A stretch of DNA of 64,000 nucleotides from Frateuria defendens. Its GTDB lineage: Bacteria; Pseudomonadota; Gammaproteobacteria; Xanthomonadales; Rhodanobacteraceae. Made by a program: the position numbers and the translations under genes. The notes beneath the pieces were generated by a model. That model worked only from the letters and a program-made list of their open reading frames with translations, searched no databases and was not told the DNA's origin. The DNA is taken from the NCBI RefSeq assembly GCF_001182895.1, contig NZ_LFQR01000083.1, positions 1-64,000 of the forward strand, given 5' to 3'. Below, piece after piece: positions 29,801-37,782 of this stretch (position 1 is its first letter; each line of letters starts with the position of its first letter).

Positions 29801-30420
29801 CCAACTTAGGCCAGCACCGCCTGCTCGGCCAGAACGTGGCCGCCAACGACCGCACCACCGCGATGAGCGGCTGGTACATCAAGCTGGTCCGCCAGGACGA
29901 CCTGCGCCTCACCAGCGGCGTGACCGTGATGGCCTGGCGCTACGCCCGCGACCTCGGCAACTACAGCCTCGGCCAGGGCGGCTACTACAGCCCGCAGCGC
30001 TACGCCTCGGTCGGCGTGCCGCTGAACTTCGCCTGGCGCAGCGCCAACTGGTCGCTGCTGGCGGAGGCTTCCGTCAGCTGGTCGGTGGCGCGCACCGGCG
30101 ACAGCCGGCAATACCCGCTGCGCGGACTGGTCGCCGGCCCGCTGGCCGACCTCGCCGCGCAGGCCGCGCCGGCGAGCCTCGACGGCGGCGGCTTCGCGAA
30201 CCGCGGCGGCAGCAGCCACGGCAGCGGCTACCTGCTGCACCTCGCCGCCGAGCGGCGCCTGTCCAACCACCTCGTGCTCGGCGGCGACTTCACCCTGCAG
30301 CACAGCCGCGACTACGCGCCCAGCCACGCGCAGCTCTACCTGCGCTACGTGTTCGAGCCCTGGCGGGGTAACCTGCCGCTGCCGGTGCGTCCGCTGACGC
30401 CCTACGGCGATTTCCGCTGA
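26809..30420 (+). CDS. bcsC: Cellulose export protein BcsC (TPR and outer-membrane barrel)
   Basis: A 1,203-residue protein with a signal peptide (hydrophobic GMVGLLLAFGGWPHGALA), about 800 residues of TPR repeats in the periplasm, and a C-terminal 16-strand-type beta-barrel domain (about 860-1203) with the family motifs GYTLTASRRPMTNSLLSYAG and YYSPQRYASVGVPL. It carries the glucan across the periplasm and outer membrane. The first ATG is 2 bases after the bcsB stop; Met11 or Met27 could be the true start, since the extra N-terminus is very Arg-rich. Confidence 0.93.
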   Translation: MPRRRTTDERMRGLRRPRRGRQAAGGMVGLLLAFGGWPHGALADTPAAPVVASQRDWLLAQIRLGEATGSIELSADALRRLRLIAPDDPKTLAAGIRLALRQRQPQQADALLARLRARAPGSAELAESDALLALSRPAGQQALQQAHLLATAGHGSEALAAYRKLFGDPPPGLELGVEYWRLRSAVPGQRKPAIARLTALERDYPGNVPLRQLLANLLFDDGRPAEALALLRQMGADPNARELAAQREFGYLKNLPTSAAAASALQAFADRYPSSPLAGDARGQVDQMRAQLADPAWQAKRTGLDLLERQHNAEAENALRRALRGHPDDAAALGNLGLAVLRQGRREEALGYFRQAAKREQDSRYAGKWRDLAASTRFWLGLQQAGAALEAGQVAPAKALYLAARREQPRNLEATLGLANVALAEGRDEEAERQFQAALRLDPGNERAVRGLMQRYAAQDRAKATAYANTLPPAQRRAYAGLLRGWQRERLEREAENTGDAARAIGLLEAARQLAPDDAWLTYRLAGRLRAQRRVAEADAAFAALLARNGGNPEARHAHALYLASGDQDAAALASLHAIAPAHWTADMRELAARLEREQLFAHAEALRGTGREREAIALLQRQPHSVEFDLRLADWAQQRKDYRQALRRYAQVLAARPDNADARLGRIETWLDAGDLDRARQALQTQAPALPPTAINARRRLAMAWARAGDPGRARALMRELLARQSAPAALLHRDAARLLRRDDPQRALDEYALALRDNGLLAAGQAAPRDDRALTLASREHDGDDWLRRSLRDDVDTLYRQQNPTLAVADDYGWRHNGTPGLSRLRNDTGIAHLELPWQGGQAFLRAEHVRLDAGGFATGADGRYTDDFGSCRFATPDSDGAAQTLPGCTGHRRQQASGTGIAAGWRSADGNLAFDLGHSPFGFPVGNWLGGVSGGGDFGVLGYTLTASRRPMTNSLLSYAGAVDPRTGIRWGGVTANGVTLNLSYDQGGRNGVWANLGQHRLLGQNVAANDRTTAMSGWYIKLVRQDDLRLTSGVTVMAWRYARDLGNYSLGQGGYYSPQRYASVGVPLNFAWRSANWSLLAEASVSWSVARTGDSRQYPLRGLVAGPLADLAAQAAPASLDGGGFANRGGSSHGSGYLLHLAAERRLSNHLVLGGDFTLQHSRDYAPSHAQLYLRYVFEPWRGNLPLPVRPLTPYGDFR

Positions 30421-30428
30421 TCGCATCC

Positions 30429-31613
30429 ATGAGGAAGATGGCGCCTGCCCGCTTCTCCGACAGCCGCCGCCGGCTGCTGCAAGGCATCGCCGGCGCCGCC
30501 GCGCTGGGCCTGCTCCCGCGCGCCATCCGGGCACGCGGCGACTGCCCGGGGGCATGGCCGGCATGGCAGGTCTTCGCCGGCCAGCACATCCAGCCCGACG
30601 GGCGGGTGATCGACTTCAGCACGCCCGACCGGCGCAGCACTTCGGAAGCCCAGGCCTACGCGCTGTTCTTCGCCCTGGTCGCCAACGACCCGGCGCGGTT
30701 CGACCGCCTGCTCGGCTGGACGCGCGACAACCTCTGCGGCGGCCGCCCGGACCAGCACCTGCCCGCCTGGCTGTGGGGCCACGACGTGAAACGCCAGGCC
30801 TGGCAGGTGCTGGACGCCAACCCGGCCTCCGACGCCGACCTGTGGCTGGCCTATGCCCTGCTCGAAGCCGGCCGCCTGTGGCATCGCCCGGCGCTGGCGC
30901 AAAGCGGGCGACAGGTGCTGCGGCTGGTGCGCGAGCAGGAGATCGCCGAGCTGCCCGGCTTCGGCGCCATGCTGCTGCCCGGCCCGCAGGGCTTCGCCGG
31001 CGGCGGTCGCTGGCGGCTCAACCCCAGCTACCTGCCCCTCCAGCTGCTGCGCCGCTTCGCCGCCGTGGACCCGGCCGGCCCCTGGCGCGGCCTTGCCGGC
31101 CGCACGCCGGCGATGATCGCTCGCGCCGCGCCGGCCGGCTTCGCGCCGGACTGGGTGGTGTGGAACGGCAAGGACTTCGTGGCCGACCCGGACACGCACG
31201 GCGTGGGCAGCTACGACGCCATCCGCGTCTACCTCTGGGCCGGCATGCTGCCCGCCGCCGAGCCGCTGCGCGCGCCGCTGCTGAAGGCACTCGGCGGCCC
31301 GCTGCGCATGCTGGAGCGCGACGGCCGCTTCGCCGAGAAGATCGACACCCGCGACGGCCGCGGCCAGGGCACGCCCTCGTTCGGCTTCGCCGCCGCGCTG
31401 CTGCCCTACCTGCAGGCGCAGGGCCGCCCCGCCCTGCTCGCCGCGCAGCGGACGGCGATCCCGGCCCCCTCGGCGCCGGTGCAGGGCGAGCCGCCGTACT
31501 ACGCCCGCGTGCTCGCGCTGTTCGGCACCGGCTGGCTGGAGGGGCGCTACCGCTTCGCCGCCGACGGCCGCCTGCTGCCCGGCTGGCACACCGGCTGCCC
31601 CGCCGCCGGCTGA
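30429..31613 (+). CDS. bcsZ: Endo-1,4-beta-glucanase BcsZ (GH8)
   Basis: A 394-residue periplasmic cellulase of glycoside hydrolase family 8 that trims glucan during export. The proton donor is Glu73 in STSEAQAYALFFALVAND. Other conserved stretches are TRDNLCGGRP, LPAWLWGHD, NPSYLP and VGSYDAIRVYLWAGM. The N-terminus DSRRRLLQGIAGAAALG fits a twin-arginine (Tat) signal rather than the plain Sec signal expected for BcsZ. It is last in the operon, after bcsC; in E. coli it lies before bcsC. Confidence 0.93.
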   Translation: MRKMAPARFSDSRRRLLQGIAGAAALGLLPRAIRARGDCPGAWPAWQVFAGQHIQPDGRVIDFSTPDRRSTSEAQAYALFFALVANDPARFDRLLGWTRDNLCGGRPDQHLPAWLWGHDVKRQAWQVLDANPASDADLWLAYALLEAGRLWHRPALAQSGRQVLRLVREQEIAELPGFGAMLLPGPQGFAGGGRWRLNPSYLPLQLLRRFAAVDPAGPWRGLAGRTPAMIARAAPAGFAPDWVVWNGKDFVADPDTHGVGSYDAIRVYLWAGMLPAAEPLRAPLLKALGGPLRMLERDGRFAEKIDTRDGRGQGTPSFGFAAALLPYLQAQGRPALLAAQRTAIPAPSAPVQGEPPYYARVLALFGTGWLEGRYRFAADGRLLPGWHTGCPAAG

Positions 31614-31677
31614 GGCCGCGCGCCGCGCATCGACGCTGCGCCTGCCGGCGCCATCGAGGCGAGGGCATAATGCGGCC

Positions 31678-33249
31678 ATGCCCACGCCCACCGCCCATCC
31701 GGCCAAGCTGAGCCTGCGCCAGGCCACCTCGGCCGACATCCCCCAGCTGGTCGCGCTCACCGGGCGCGTCTACACGCCCGAATGGGGCCACTCGGCCGAA
31801 ATGCTGCGCTCCCAGCAGACGCACTTTCCCGAAGGCCAGTTCGTGGTCGAGTACGAAGGGCGCATCGTCGGCTACTGCGCCACCTTCCGCATCGGCGAGG
31901 AGGCCGCGCTCAAGCCGCACACCTGGATGCAGATCACCGGCGGCGGCATGGCCTCGCGGCACGACCCGGAGGGCGACTGGCTCTACGGCATGGAAGTGGT
32001 GGTGCACCCGGACTACCGCGGCCTGCGCATCGGCCAGCGCCTGTACCAGGCGCGCAAGCGGCTGTGCATGGACCTGAAGCTGCGCGGCATCGTGTTCGGC
32101 GGGCGCATCCCCGGGCTGGCGAAGGCGGTGCAGCGCTACGGCAGCGCCGAGGCCTACGTGCAGGCGGTGGTCGAGCGGCGCCGGCGCGACCCCACGCTGA
32201 GCTTCCAGCTCGCCAACCACTTCGAGGTGATCGGCCTGTTGCGCAACTACGTGCCGTCCGACTACGAGTCGCTCGGCTACGCCGCGCACCTGGTGTGGCG
32301 CAATCCGCACCTGCTCGATCAGCCGGAGATCCCGCCGGTGCCCACGCCGCAGCGCCTGCCCGACGCGGTGCGCGTGGCCACGGTGCAATACCTGCAGCGG
32401 CGCATCGCCTCGTTCGAGGAGTTCGCCACCCAGGTCGAATACTTCACCGACATCGCCGCCGACTACGGCGCCGACTTCGTCACCTTTCCCGAGCTGATCA
32501 CGCTGCAGCTGCTCTCGATCGAGAACGCCGAGCTGCCGCCGGTGGAATCCATCCGCAAGCTCAGCCAGTACACGCCGCAGGTGAAGGCGCTCTTGAGCCA
32601 CCTGGCGGTGCGCTACAACATCAACATCATCGGCGGCTCGCACCCCACCGAGCAGGCCAACGGCGACATCCACAACGTCTGCTACGTGTGCCTGCGCGAC
32701 GGCTCCATCCACGAGCGCGAGAAGATCCACCCCACGCCGAGCGAGCGCCGCGTGTGGAACATCACCGGCGGCGAGAGCGCGGCCACGGTGCAGACCGACT
32801 GCGGGCCGATCGGCGTGATGATCTGCTACGACTCCGAATTCCCCGAGGTGGCGCGCCACCTGGTGGACCAGGGCGCGCTGATCCTGTTCGTGCCCTTCTG
32901 CACCGACGTGCGCGAAGGTTATCTTCGCGTGCGCTACTGCTCGCAGGCGCGGGCGATCGAGAACCAGTGCTACGTGGTGCTTTCCGGCAACGTGGGCAAC
33001 CTCCCCGGCGTGAACAACTTCGACATCCAGTACGGGCAGAGCTGCATCCTCACGCCCAGCGACTTCCCCTTCGCGCGCGACGGCGTCGCCGCCGACTCCA
33101 CGCCCAACATCGAGACCGTGCTGTTCGCCGACCTGCGCCTGGACAACCTTGCCCGCGCGCGCAACGCCGGCGCGGTGCAGAACCTCAAGGACCGGCGCTT
33201 CGACCTCTACGAGACGCGCTGGACGCGCACGCCGGAAGGCGCCCCGTGA
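31678..33249 (+). CDS. GNAT acetyltransferase–nitrilase (carbon-nitrogen hydrolase) fusion
   Basis: A 523-residue fusion. Residues about 10-210 form a GNAT domain with the acetyl-CoA loop [14 protein letters not shown]. Residues about 230-515 form a nitrilase-superfamily domain with the Glu-Lys-Cys triad in [18 protein letters not shown] and CYDSEFPE. The linked activities suggest acylation and deamidation of one metabolite, but the substrate is unknown. The stop overlaps the ClC start by 4 bases (GTGA), and the ClC stop overlaps hutI, so the three are co-translated. Confidence 0.9.
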   Translation: MPTPTAHPAKLSLRQATSADIPQLVALTGRVYTPEWGHSAEMLRSQQTHFPEGQFVVEYEGRIVGYCATFRIGEEAALKPHTWMQITGGGMASRHDPEGDWLYGMEVVVHPDYRGLRIGQRLYQARKRLCMDLKLRGIVFGGRIPGLAKAVQRYGSAEAYVQAVVERRRRDPTLSFQLANHFEVIGLLRNYVPSDYESLGYAAHLVWRNPHLLDQPEIPPVPTPQRLPDAVRVATVQYLQRRIASFEEFATQVEYFTDIAADYGADFVTFPELITLQLLSIENAELPPVESIRKLSQYTPQVKALLSHLAVRYNINIIGGSHPTEQANGDIHNVCYVCLRDGSIHEREKIHPTPSERRVWNITGGESAATVQTDCGPIGVMICYDSEFPEVARHLVDQGALILFVPFCTDVREGYLRVRYCSQARAIENQCYVVLSGNVGNLPGVNNFDIQYGQSCILTPSDFPFARDGVAADSTPNIETVLFADLRLDNLARARNAGAVQNLKDRRFDLYETRWTRTPEGAP

Positions 33250-34679
33250 GCGGGGAAGACACGCGCCCCCCGGCGCCGCGCAAGCCCCGGTGGCTGGGCG
33301 ACTCGGACCTGTTCTCGGCGGTGCACTGGCGCCGGCGCATCCTGTTCTGGAGCGGCGCGGTGCTGGTGGGCCTGGCCGCGGTGGGCTTCGCCAGCGCGGC
33401 GGACTGCGTGTTCGAGCTGTTCCACCGCGCCGAGCAGCACAGCCGCTTCTGGCCCTTCCTGATCACCCCCGCGATGTTCGCCCTGCTCGCCTGGCTCACC
33501 CAGGGCGCGCTCCGTGCCACGCGCGGCTCGGGCATCCCGCAGGCCATCGCCGCGCTCAAGGTGGAGGACGAGACCTTCCGCCGCAGCCTGCTTTCGCTGC
33601 GCGTGGCGCTGGGCAAGATCGCGCTGACCCTGGCCGCGCTGCTCGGCGGCGCCTCGGTGGGACGCGAGGGGCCGACCGTGCACGTGGGCGCCGGCCTGCT
33701 CTATTCGCTGGGCCGGCGCTTCGGCTTCGCGGAACCGGCGGCGGCCGGGCGCTTCATCCTGGCCGGCTCCGCCGCCGGGCTCGCCGCCGCGTTCAACACG
33801 CCGCTGGCCGGCGTGGTGTTCGCCATCGAGGAGATGAGCGGCGCGTTCGAGCACCGCATGAGCGGCATCATCCTCACCGCGGTGATCATCGCCGGCGTGG
33901 TGTCGCTCGGCATACTCGGCAACTACGCCTACTTCGGCCGCTTCGACATCATGCTGCCGCTGGGCAAGGCCTGGCTCGCGGTGCTCGCCACCGGCGCGGT
34001 GTGCGGGCTGGCCGGCGGGCTGTTCGCGCGGCTGATCCTGCCCGGCGCGCACGGCCTGGCCGGGCACGTGGGCCGGCTGCGCGGTCGCTCGCCGGTGCTG
34101 TTCGCCGCCGGCTGCGGCCTGGCGCTGGTGCTGCTCAGCCAGTTCACCCACGCGGGGCTTTACGGCACCGGCTACGAGCAGGCGCGGGCCATCCTGGAGA
34201 ACCGCAGCGAGACCGGCCAGGCCTTCGGCGTGCTGAAGTTCCTCGGCAACATCGCCTCGTTCTGGGCCGGCATCCCCGGCGGCATCTTCTCGCCGGCGCT
34301 GGCCGTGGGCGCGGGCCTGGGGCAGAACCTCGCCGCCATGCTGCCCGGCTCCGACCCTTCCGCCGTGGTGCTGCTGGCGATGGCCGGCTACCTCGCCGGC
34401 GTCACCCAGGCACCGCTCACCGCCACGGTGATCTCGATGGAGCTGACCGCCAACCAGCAGATGGCGCTGCCGATCATGGCCACCTGCCTGCTGGCGCGCG
34501 CCGCCTCGTCCCTGCTGTGCCGCAAGCCGGTGTACCACGCGCTGGCCGACGTGCTGATCGAGGCCCACGCGCGAGCGGGCGCCGCCGCGACGGCCGCGGA
34601 GGCGGAGGCCGGGACCACGCCGGAAGGCCCCGCCGAAAAGCAGGAGTTGCCCGGCCCCGACCGCCCGGAACGCCCATGA
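33246..34679 (+). CDS. ClC-family chloride channel or Cl-/H+ antiporter
   Basis: A 477-residue membrane protein with the three anion-selectivity motifs of ClC proteins: [14 protein letters not shown] (gating Glu present) and [15 protein letters not shown], plus a conserved late tyrosine (KPVYHALAD). About ten or more hydrophobic helices span most of its length; the C-terminus (after about 440) is a short acidic/Ala-rich tail without CBS domains. It starts at GTG in a GTGA overlap. The gating glutamate favours exchange over pure channel activity; this is family knowledge. Confidence 0.92.
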   Translation: MSGEDTRPPAPRKPRWLGDSDLFSAVHWRRRILFWSGAVLVGLAAVGFASAADCVFELFHRAEQHSRFWPFLITPAMFALLAWLTQGALRATRGSGIPQAIAALKVEDETFRRSLLSLRVALGKIALTLAALLGGASVGREGPTVHVGAGLLYSLGRRFGFAEPAAAGRFILAGSAAGLAAAFNTPLAGVVFAIEEMSGAFEHRMSGIILTAVIIAGVVSLGILGNYAYFGRFDIMLPLGKAWLAVLATGAVCGLAGGLFARLILPGAHGLAGHVGRLRGRSPVLFAAGCGLALVLLSQFTHAGLYGTGYEQARAILENRSETGQAFGVLKFLGNIASFWAGIPGGIFSPALAVGAGLGQNLAAMLPGSDPSAVVLLAMAGYLAGVTQAPLTATVISMELTANQQMALPIMATCLLARAASSLLCRKPVYHALADVLIEAHARAGAAATAAEAEAGTTPEGPAEKQELPGPDRPERP

Positions 34680-35905
34680 CCGCGCCGCGCTGGGACCGCC
34701 TGCTGCTCGATGCCAGGCTCGCCACCTTCGCGGGCCCCGCGCCGTATGGCCTGATCGAGCACGGCGCGCTCGCCGTCCACGACGGCCGCATCGCCTGGGT
34801 CGGCCCGCTCGACGCCTTGCCGCGCGAGGCCAGCCGCCTCGCCGCCCACGTCGAATCGCTGGACGGCGCGCTGGTCACGCCTGGCCTGATCGACTGCCAC
34901 ACCCACCTCGTGTTCGGCGGCCAGCGCGCGCACGAGTTCGACCTGCGCCTGAACGGCGCCAGCTACGAGGACATCGCCCGCGCCGGCGGCGGCATCGCCG
35001 CCACCGTCGCCGCCACCCGCGCACTCGACGAGGACGCGCTCCTCGCGCAGTCGCTGCCGCGCGCGCAGGCCCTGCTGGCCGACGGCGTGACCACGCTGGA
35101 GATCAAGTCCGGCTACGGCCTGGAGCCGGCCGCCGAGCGGCGCATGCTGCGCGTGGCGCGGCGCCTCGGCGAAGCACTCGGCCTCACCGTGCGCACCAGT
35201 TTCCTGGGCCTGCACGCGCTACCCGCCGAGTACCGCGAGCGGCGCGCGGACTACGTCGCGCTGGTCGCCGACACGATGCTGCCCGCGCTGGCGCAAGATG
35301 GCTTGGTCGACGCCGTCGATGCGTTCTGCGAAGGCATCGGCTTCAGCCGCGAGGAAACCCGCCGCGTGTTCGAGCGCGCCCGCGCACTCGGCCTGCCGGT
35401 GAAGCTGCATGCGGAGCAGCTCTCCGACCTCGGCGGCGCGGCCCTGGTGGCCGAGTACCGCGGCCTGTCCGCCGACCACCTCGAACACTTGAGCGAAGAC
35501 GGCATCGCCGCGATGGCCGCCGCCAACACCGTGGCGGTGCTGCTGCCGGGCGCCTTCTACGCGCTGCGCGAAACCCGCCTGCCGCCGGTCGGGCGCCTGC
35601 GCGCGCACGGCGTGCCCATCGCCGTCGCCACCGACTGCAACCCCGGCACCTCGCCCCTACTCTCCCTGCGCCTCGCCGCCGGCATGGCCTGCACGCTGTT
35701 CCGGCTGACGCCGGAGGAGGCGCTGCGCGGCATCACCGCCAACGCCGCCCGCGCGCTCGGCCTGGACGACCGCGGCACGCTGGTGGCGGGCCAGCGCGCC
35801 GACCTCGCAATCTGGCATGCGCGCAACCCGGCGGAGCTGTGCTACTGGATCGGCGGCGCGCTGCTCGACCGGGTGTACCTGGCGGGCTCGCCGGTCGAGG
35901 CCTGA
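34676..35905 (+). CDS. hutI: Imidazolonepropionase HutI
   Basis: A 409-residue amidohydrolase that opens imidazolone propionate to N-formimidoyl-glutamate in histidine degradation. The metal-binding motifs are present: [10 protein letters not shown], the EIKSGYGL substrate loop, [21 protein letters not shown] and [11 protein letters not shown]. It is coupled to the ClC gene by ATGA and ends before a strong terminator. HutF, which acts on its product, is encoded on the other strand at 15685-17049. Confidence 0.96.
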   Translation: MTAPRWDRLLLDARLATFAGPAPYGLIEHGALAVHDGRIAWVGPLDALPREASRLAAHVESLDGALVTPGLIDCHTHLVFGGQRAHEFDLRLNGASYEDIARAGGGIAATVAATRALDEDALLAQSLPRAQALLADGVTTLEIKSGYGLEPAAERRMLRVARRLGEALGLTVRTSFLGLHALPAEYRERRADYVALVADTMLPALAQDGLVDAVDAFCEGIGFSREETRRVFERARALGLPVKLHAEQLSDLGGAALVAEYRGLSADHLEHLSEDGIAAMAAANTVAVLLPGAFYALRETRLPPVGRLRAHGVPIAVATDCNPGTSPLLSLRLAAGMACTLFRLTPEEALRGITANAARALGLDDRGTLVAGQRADLAIWHARNPAELCYWIGGALLDRVYLAGSPVEA

Positions 35906-35937
35906 GCAGCGGTCACATCCCGGCGCAGGCGCAAACA

Positions 35938-35966
35938 AAAACCCCTGCCGGGGCAGGGGTTTTTTG
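35938..35966. terminator. Bidirectional Rho-independent terminator
   Basis: A 9-bp GC-rich stem (acccctgcc / ggcaggggt) flanked by an A run before it and six T after it, so it can stop transcription from hutI and, on the other strand, from the bTHX gene. It sits 32 bases after the hutI stop. Confidence 0.93.
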
Positions 35967-36001
35967 TCATCCATCGACCGGCCCGCAAGAGCCGGGAGGC
36001 G

Positions 36002-36163
36002 TCAGGCCGACTTCTTCTTCGGCGCCGCCTTCTTGGCCACGGCCGGCTTGGTCACGGTGGGCTTGGCGCCCACCACGGCCGGCTGTGCGTCATGCGCGCG
36101 GTTGTTGCCGTAGCTGCTGCGGTAGATCTTGCCGCGGCGGGTTTTGCGATCGCCCTTGCCCAT
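36002..36163 (-). CDS. 30S ribosomal protein bTHX
   Basis: A 53-residue very basic protein. Its start, MGKGDRKTRRGKIYRSSYGN, is the conserved bTHX core that sits in the head of the 30S subunit. The remaining 30 residues are a Lys/Ala-rich tail (PAVAKKAAPKKKSA), as in many proteobacterial versions. An AAGGAG ribosome binding site 5 bases upstream fixes the ATG at 36163; an in-frame start 7 codons earlier has no such site. Confidence 0.9.
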   Translation of the reverse strand: MGKGDRKTRRGKIYRSSYGNNRAHDAQPAVVGAKPTVTKPAVAKKAAPKKKSA

Positions 36164-36231
36164 TGGAAACTCCTTGATTCGCAAATGATTGGAGGGGCCG
36201 CCATCCTATCAGCGACCGGGTAAAGCGCAAG

Positions 36232-37224
36232 TCAGTGGCGTTCGTGGCCGGTGCAGCCGCCGTGCTCGTCGGGGCAGCGCTCGGGGTCGATCTGCACGGT
36301 CGCGTGGCGGATGTCGTAGCGCTGCCGCAGCAGGTGCTTGATGGCGTCGAGCGCCCGCGCGGCGGCGCGCTGGTCGTGCAGCTCCGCATGCAGCGTGGCC
36401 ATGCGCGAGCCGGAAGCGAGCTGCCACACGTGCAGGTGGTGCACACCGCGGATGGCGCCGTCGGCCTGGCCGAGCGTGGCCTCCATCTCGGCCGGGTCCA
36501 GCCCCTCGGGCACGCCTTCGAGCAGGATGTGCGAGGAGCGCCGCAGCAGTCGCCAGGCGCTGGCGAGGATCAGCAGCGACACCAGCAGCGACAGCACCGG
36601 GTCGGTCCAGGTCCAGCCCAGCCAGCCGATCAGCAGCGCGGCCGCCACCGCCGCCACCGAGCCGAGCAGGTCGCCCATCACGTGCAGCGCGGCGGCGCCC
36701 ACGTTCATGTCGTCATGGGCATGACCGTGCAGCGAGCGCAGCACGAACAGGTTCACCAGCAGGCCCACCGCCGCGACCCACAGCATCACGCCGGAGAGGA
36801 TGTGCACCTCTTCCAGGCGCATCAGGCGGTTGACCGCCTCCCACACGATGAAGCCGACCAGCACGAACTGGGTCAGCGCATTGACGAAGCCGGCCAGCAC
36901 CTCCAGCCGCGCGTAGCCGTAGCTGCGGCGGTCGTCGGCCGGCTTGGTCGCCAGCCAGGCGCTGACGAAGGCGAGCAGCAGGGCCAGCGTGTCGACCAGC
37001 ATGTGCCCGGCGTCGGCAAGCAGGGCCAGCGAACCGGACCAGACGCTGCCCACCACCTCGACCACCATCATCGCGGTGGTCAGCAGCAGCGCGAGCAACA
37101 GCTTGCGGCTGCTGCCGCCGTGCCCATGGGCATGGCCGTGCGGATGCGCGTGATCGTGATCGTGATCGTGATCGTGCACGTGGTCGTGCACGTGGTCGTG
37201 CATAGGCGGATGAGCGGTGGACAT
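36232..37224 (-). CDS. Cation diffusion facilitator, zinc-type exporter
   Basis: A 330-residue CDF antiporter. The N-terminus (about 8-36) is a His/Asp-rich metal-binding stretch. Six transmembrane helices follow, with the family metal sites in LLADAGHMLVDTLAL and AALHVMGDLLGS (His-x3-Asp pairs), then a cytoplasmic domain. The C-terminus carries a further His/Cys cluster (CPDEHGGCTGHERH). Zinc is the likely substrate given the Zur-linked neighbours; cadmium or cobalt are possible. It probably lies in one operon with the MerC-like gene 36 bases upstream. Confidence 0.92.
   Translation of the reverse strand: MSTAHPPMHDHVHDHVHDHDHDHDHAHPHGHAHGHGGSSRKLLLALLLTTAMMVVEVVGSVWSGSLALLADAGHMLVDTLALLLAFVSAWLATKPADDRRSYGYARLEVLAGFVNALTQFVLVGFIVWEAVNRLMRLEEVHILSGVMLWVAAVGLLVNLFVLRSLHGHAHDDMNVGAAALHVMGDLLGSVAAVAAALLIGWLGWTWTDPVLSLLVSLLILASAWRLLRRSSHILLEGVPEGLDPAEMEATLGQADGAIRGVHHLHVWQLASGSRMATLHAELHDQRAAARALDAIKHLLRQRYDIRHATVQIDPERCPDEHGGCTGHERH
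37150..37202. repeat. Short tandem repeat encoding the His/Asp-rich metal-binding tail
   Basis: Four copies of a 6-base unit (atcgtg) followed by two copies of a 12-base unit (cacgtggtcgtg). On the minus strand they encode the alternating His-Asp and His-Val repeats at the CDF exporter N-terminus. Such repeats can change length by slippage, which would change the number of metal-binding residues. Confidence 0.85.
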
Positions 37225-37260
37225 GCGTGAATGCTAGGTAGCGCCGGCGCCGTTACACAA

Positions 37261-37695
37261 TCACTGCTCGGCCGCCGGCACGGCGCAGCCGTGCTGGTGC
37301 ACCAGCCGGTGCAGGCGCAGATTGACGAAGTGCGCGACCGCCACCAGCAGGCCGCCGGTGGTCACCAGGGTGCTGTGCAGCGCGATGGGATAGCGCTCGG
37401 CCACGGTCACGCCGAGCAACAACAGCAACAGCCCCGGCAGCGCCAGCATCAGCGGCAGCGCGCGGCGATGGTGCCGGTAGGCGCTGAGCAGGCTGGCGAG
37501 CGCCAGCGCGCTGGCGAACAGCACGAAGCCGTGCTCGAAACGATGGTCGGCCAGAAACTCCAGCCCCAGCACCGGCAACGCCGCCAGCACGAAGGGCAAG
37601 GCGGCGCAGTGGATGGCGCACAGGAACGAGGCGCCCGCGCCGATGCGGTCGGCCAGCTGTCGCCAATTTGTGGGTTGGTCCTGCCCGGGATTCAT
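37261..37695 (-). CDS. MerC-domain membrane protein
   Basis: A 144-residue protein with four transmembrane helices and the MerC-type Cys pair in the first helix region (SFLCAIHCAALPFVL). MerC proteins were first described in mercury uptake; solitary MerC-domain proteins beside zinc genes are common and of unclear role. Starts at ATG 37695; an in-frame TTG at 37725 is possible. Its 5' end faces the Zur box shared with the TonB receptor gene, suggesting zinc control. Confidence 0.82.
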   Translation of the reverse strand: MNPGQDQPTNWRQLADRIGAGASFLCAIHCAALPFVLAALPVLGLEFLADHRFEHGFVLFASALALASLLSAYRHHRRALPLMLALPGLLLLLLGVTVAERYPIALHSTLVTTGGLLVAVAHFVNLRLHRLVHQHGCAVPAAEQ

Positions 37696-37735
37696 GGGGA
37701 TCGCTGCTCGCAAGAACTTGCTCAAGGGGACGAAT

Positions 37736-37750
37736 TGTTATTTTATAACA
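37736..37750. promoter_or_regulatory. Zur box between the MerC-like gene and the TonB receptor
   Basis: The 15-mer tgttattttataaca is a perfect inverted repeat (tgttat-N3-ataaca) and matches the proteobacterial Zur consensus TGTTAT-A-N-T-ATAACA except at the centre. It lies 32 bases before the receptor ATG and 40 bases before the MerC-like ATG, and overlaps an AT-rich likely -10 region, so Zur binding would silence both genes when zinc is plentiful. Confidence 0.88.
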
Positions 37751-37782
37751 TAACCCTCCCCGATACCACGGAGTCTTCCCCC

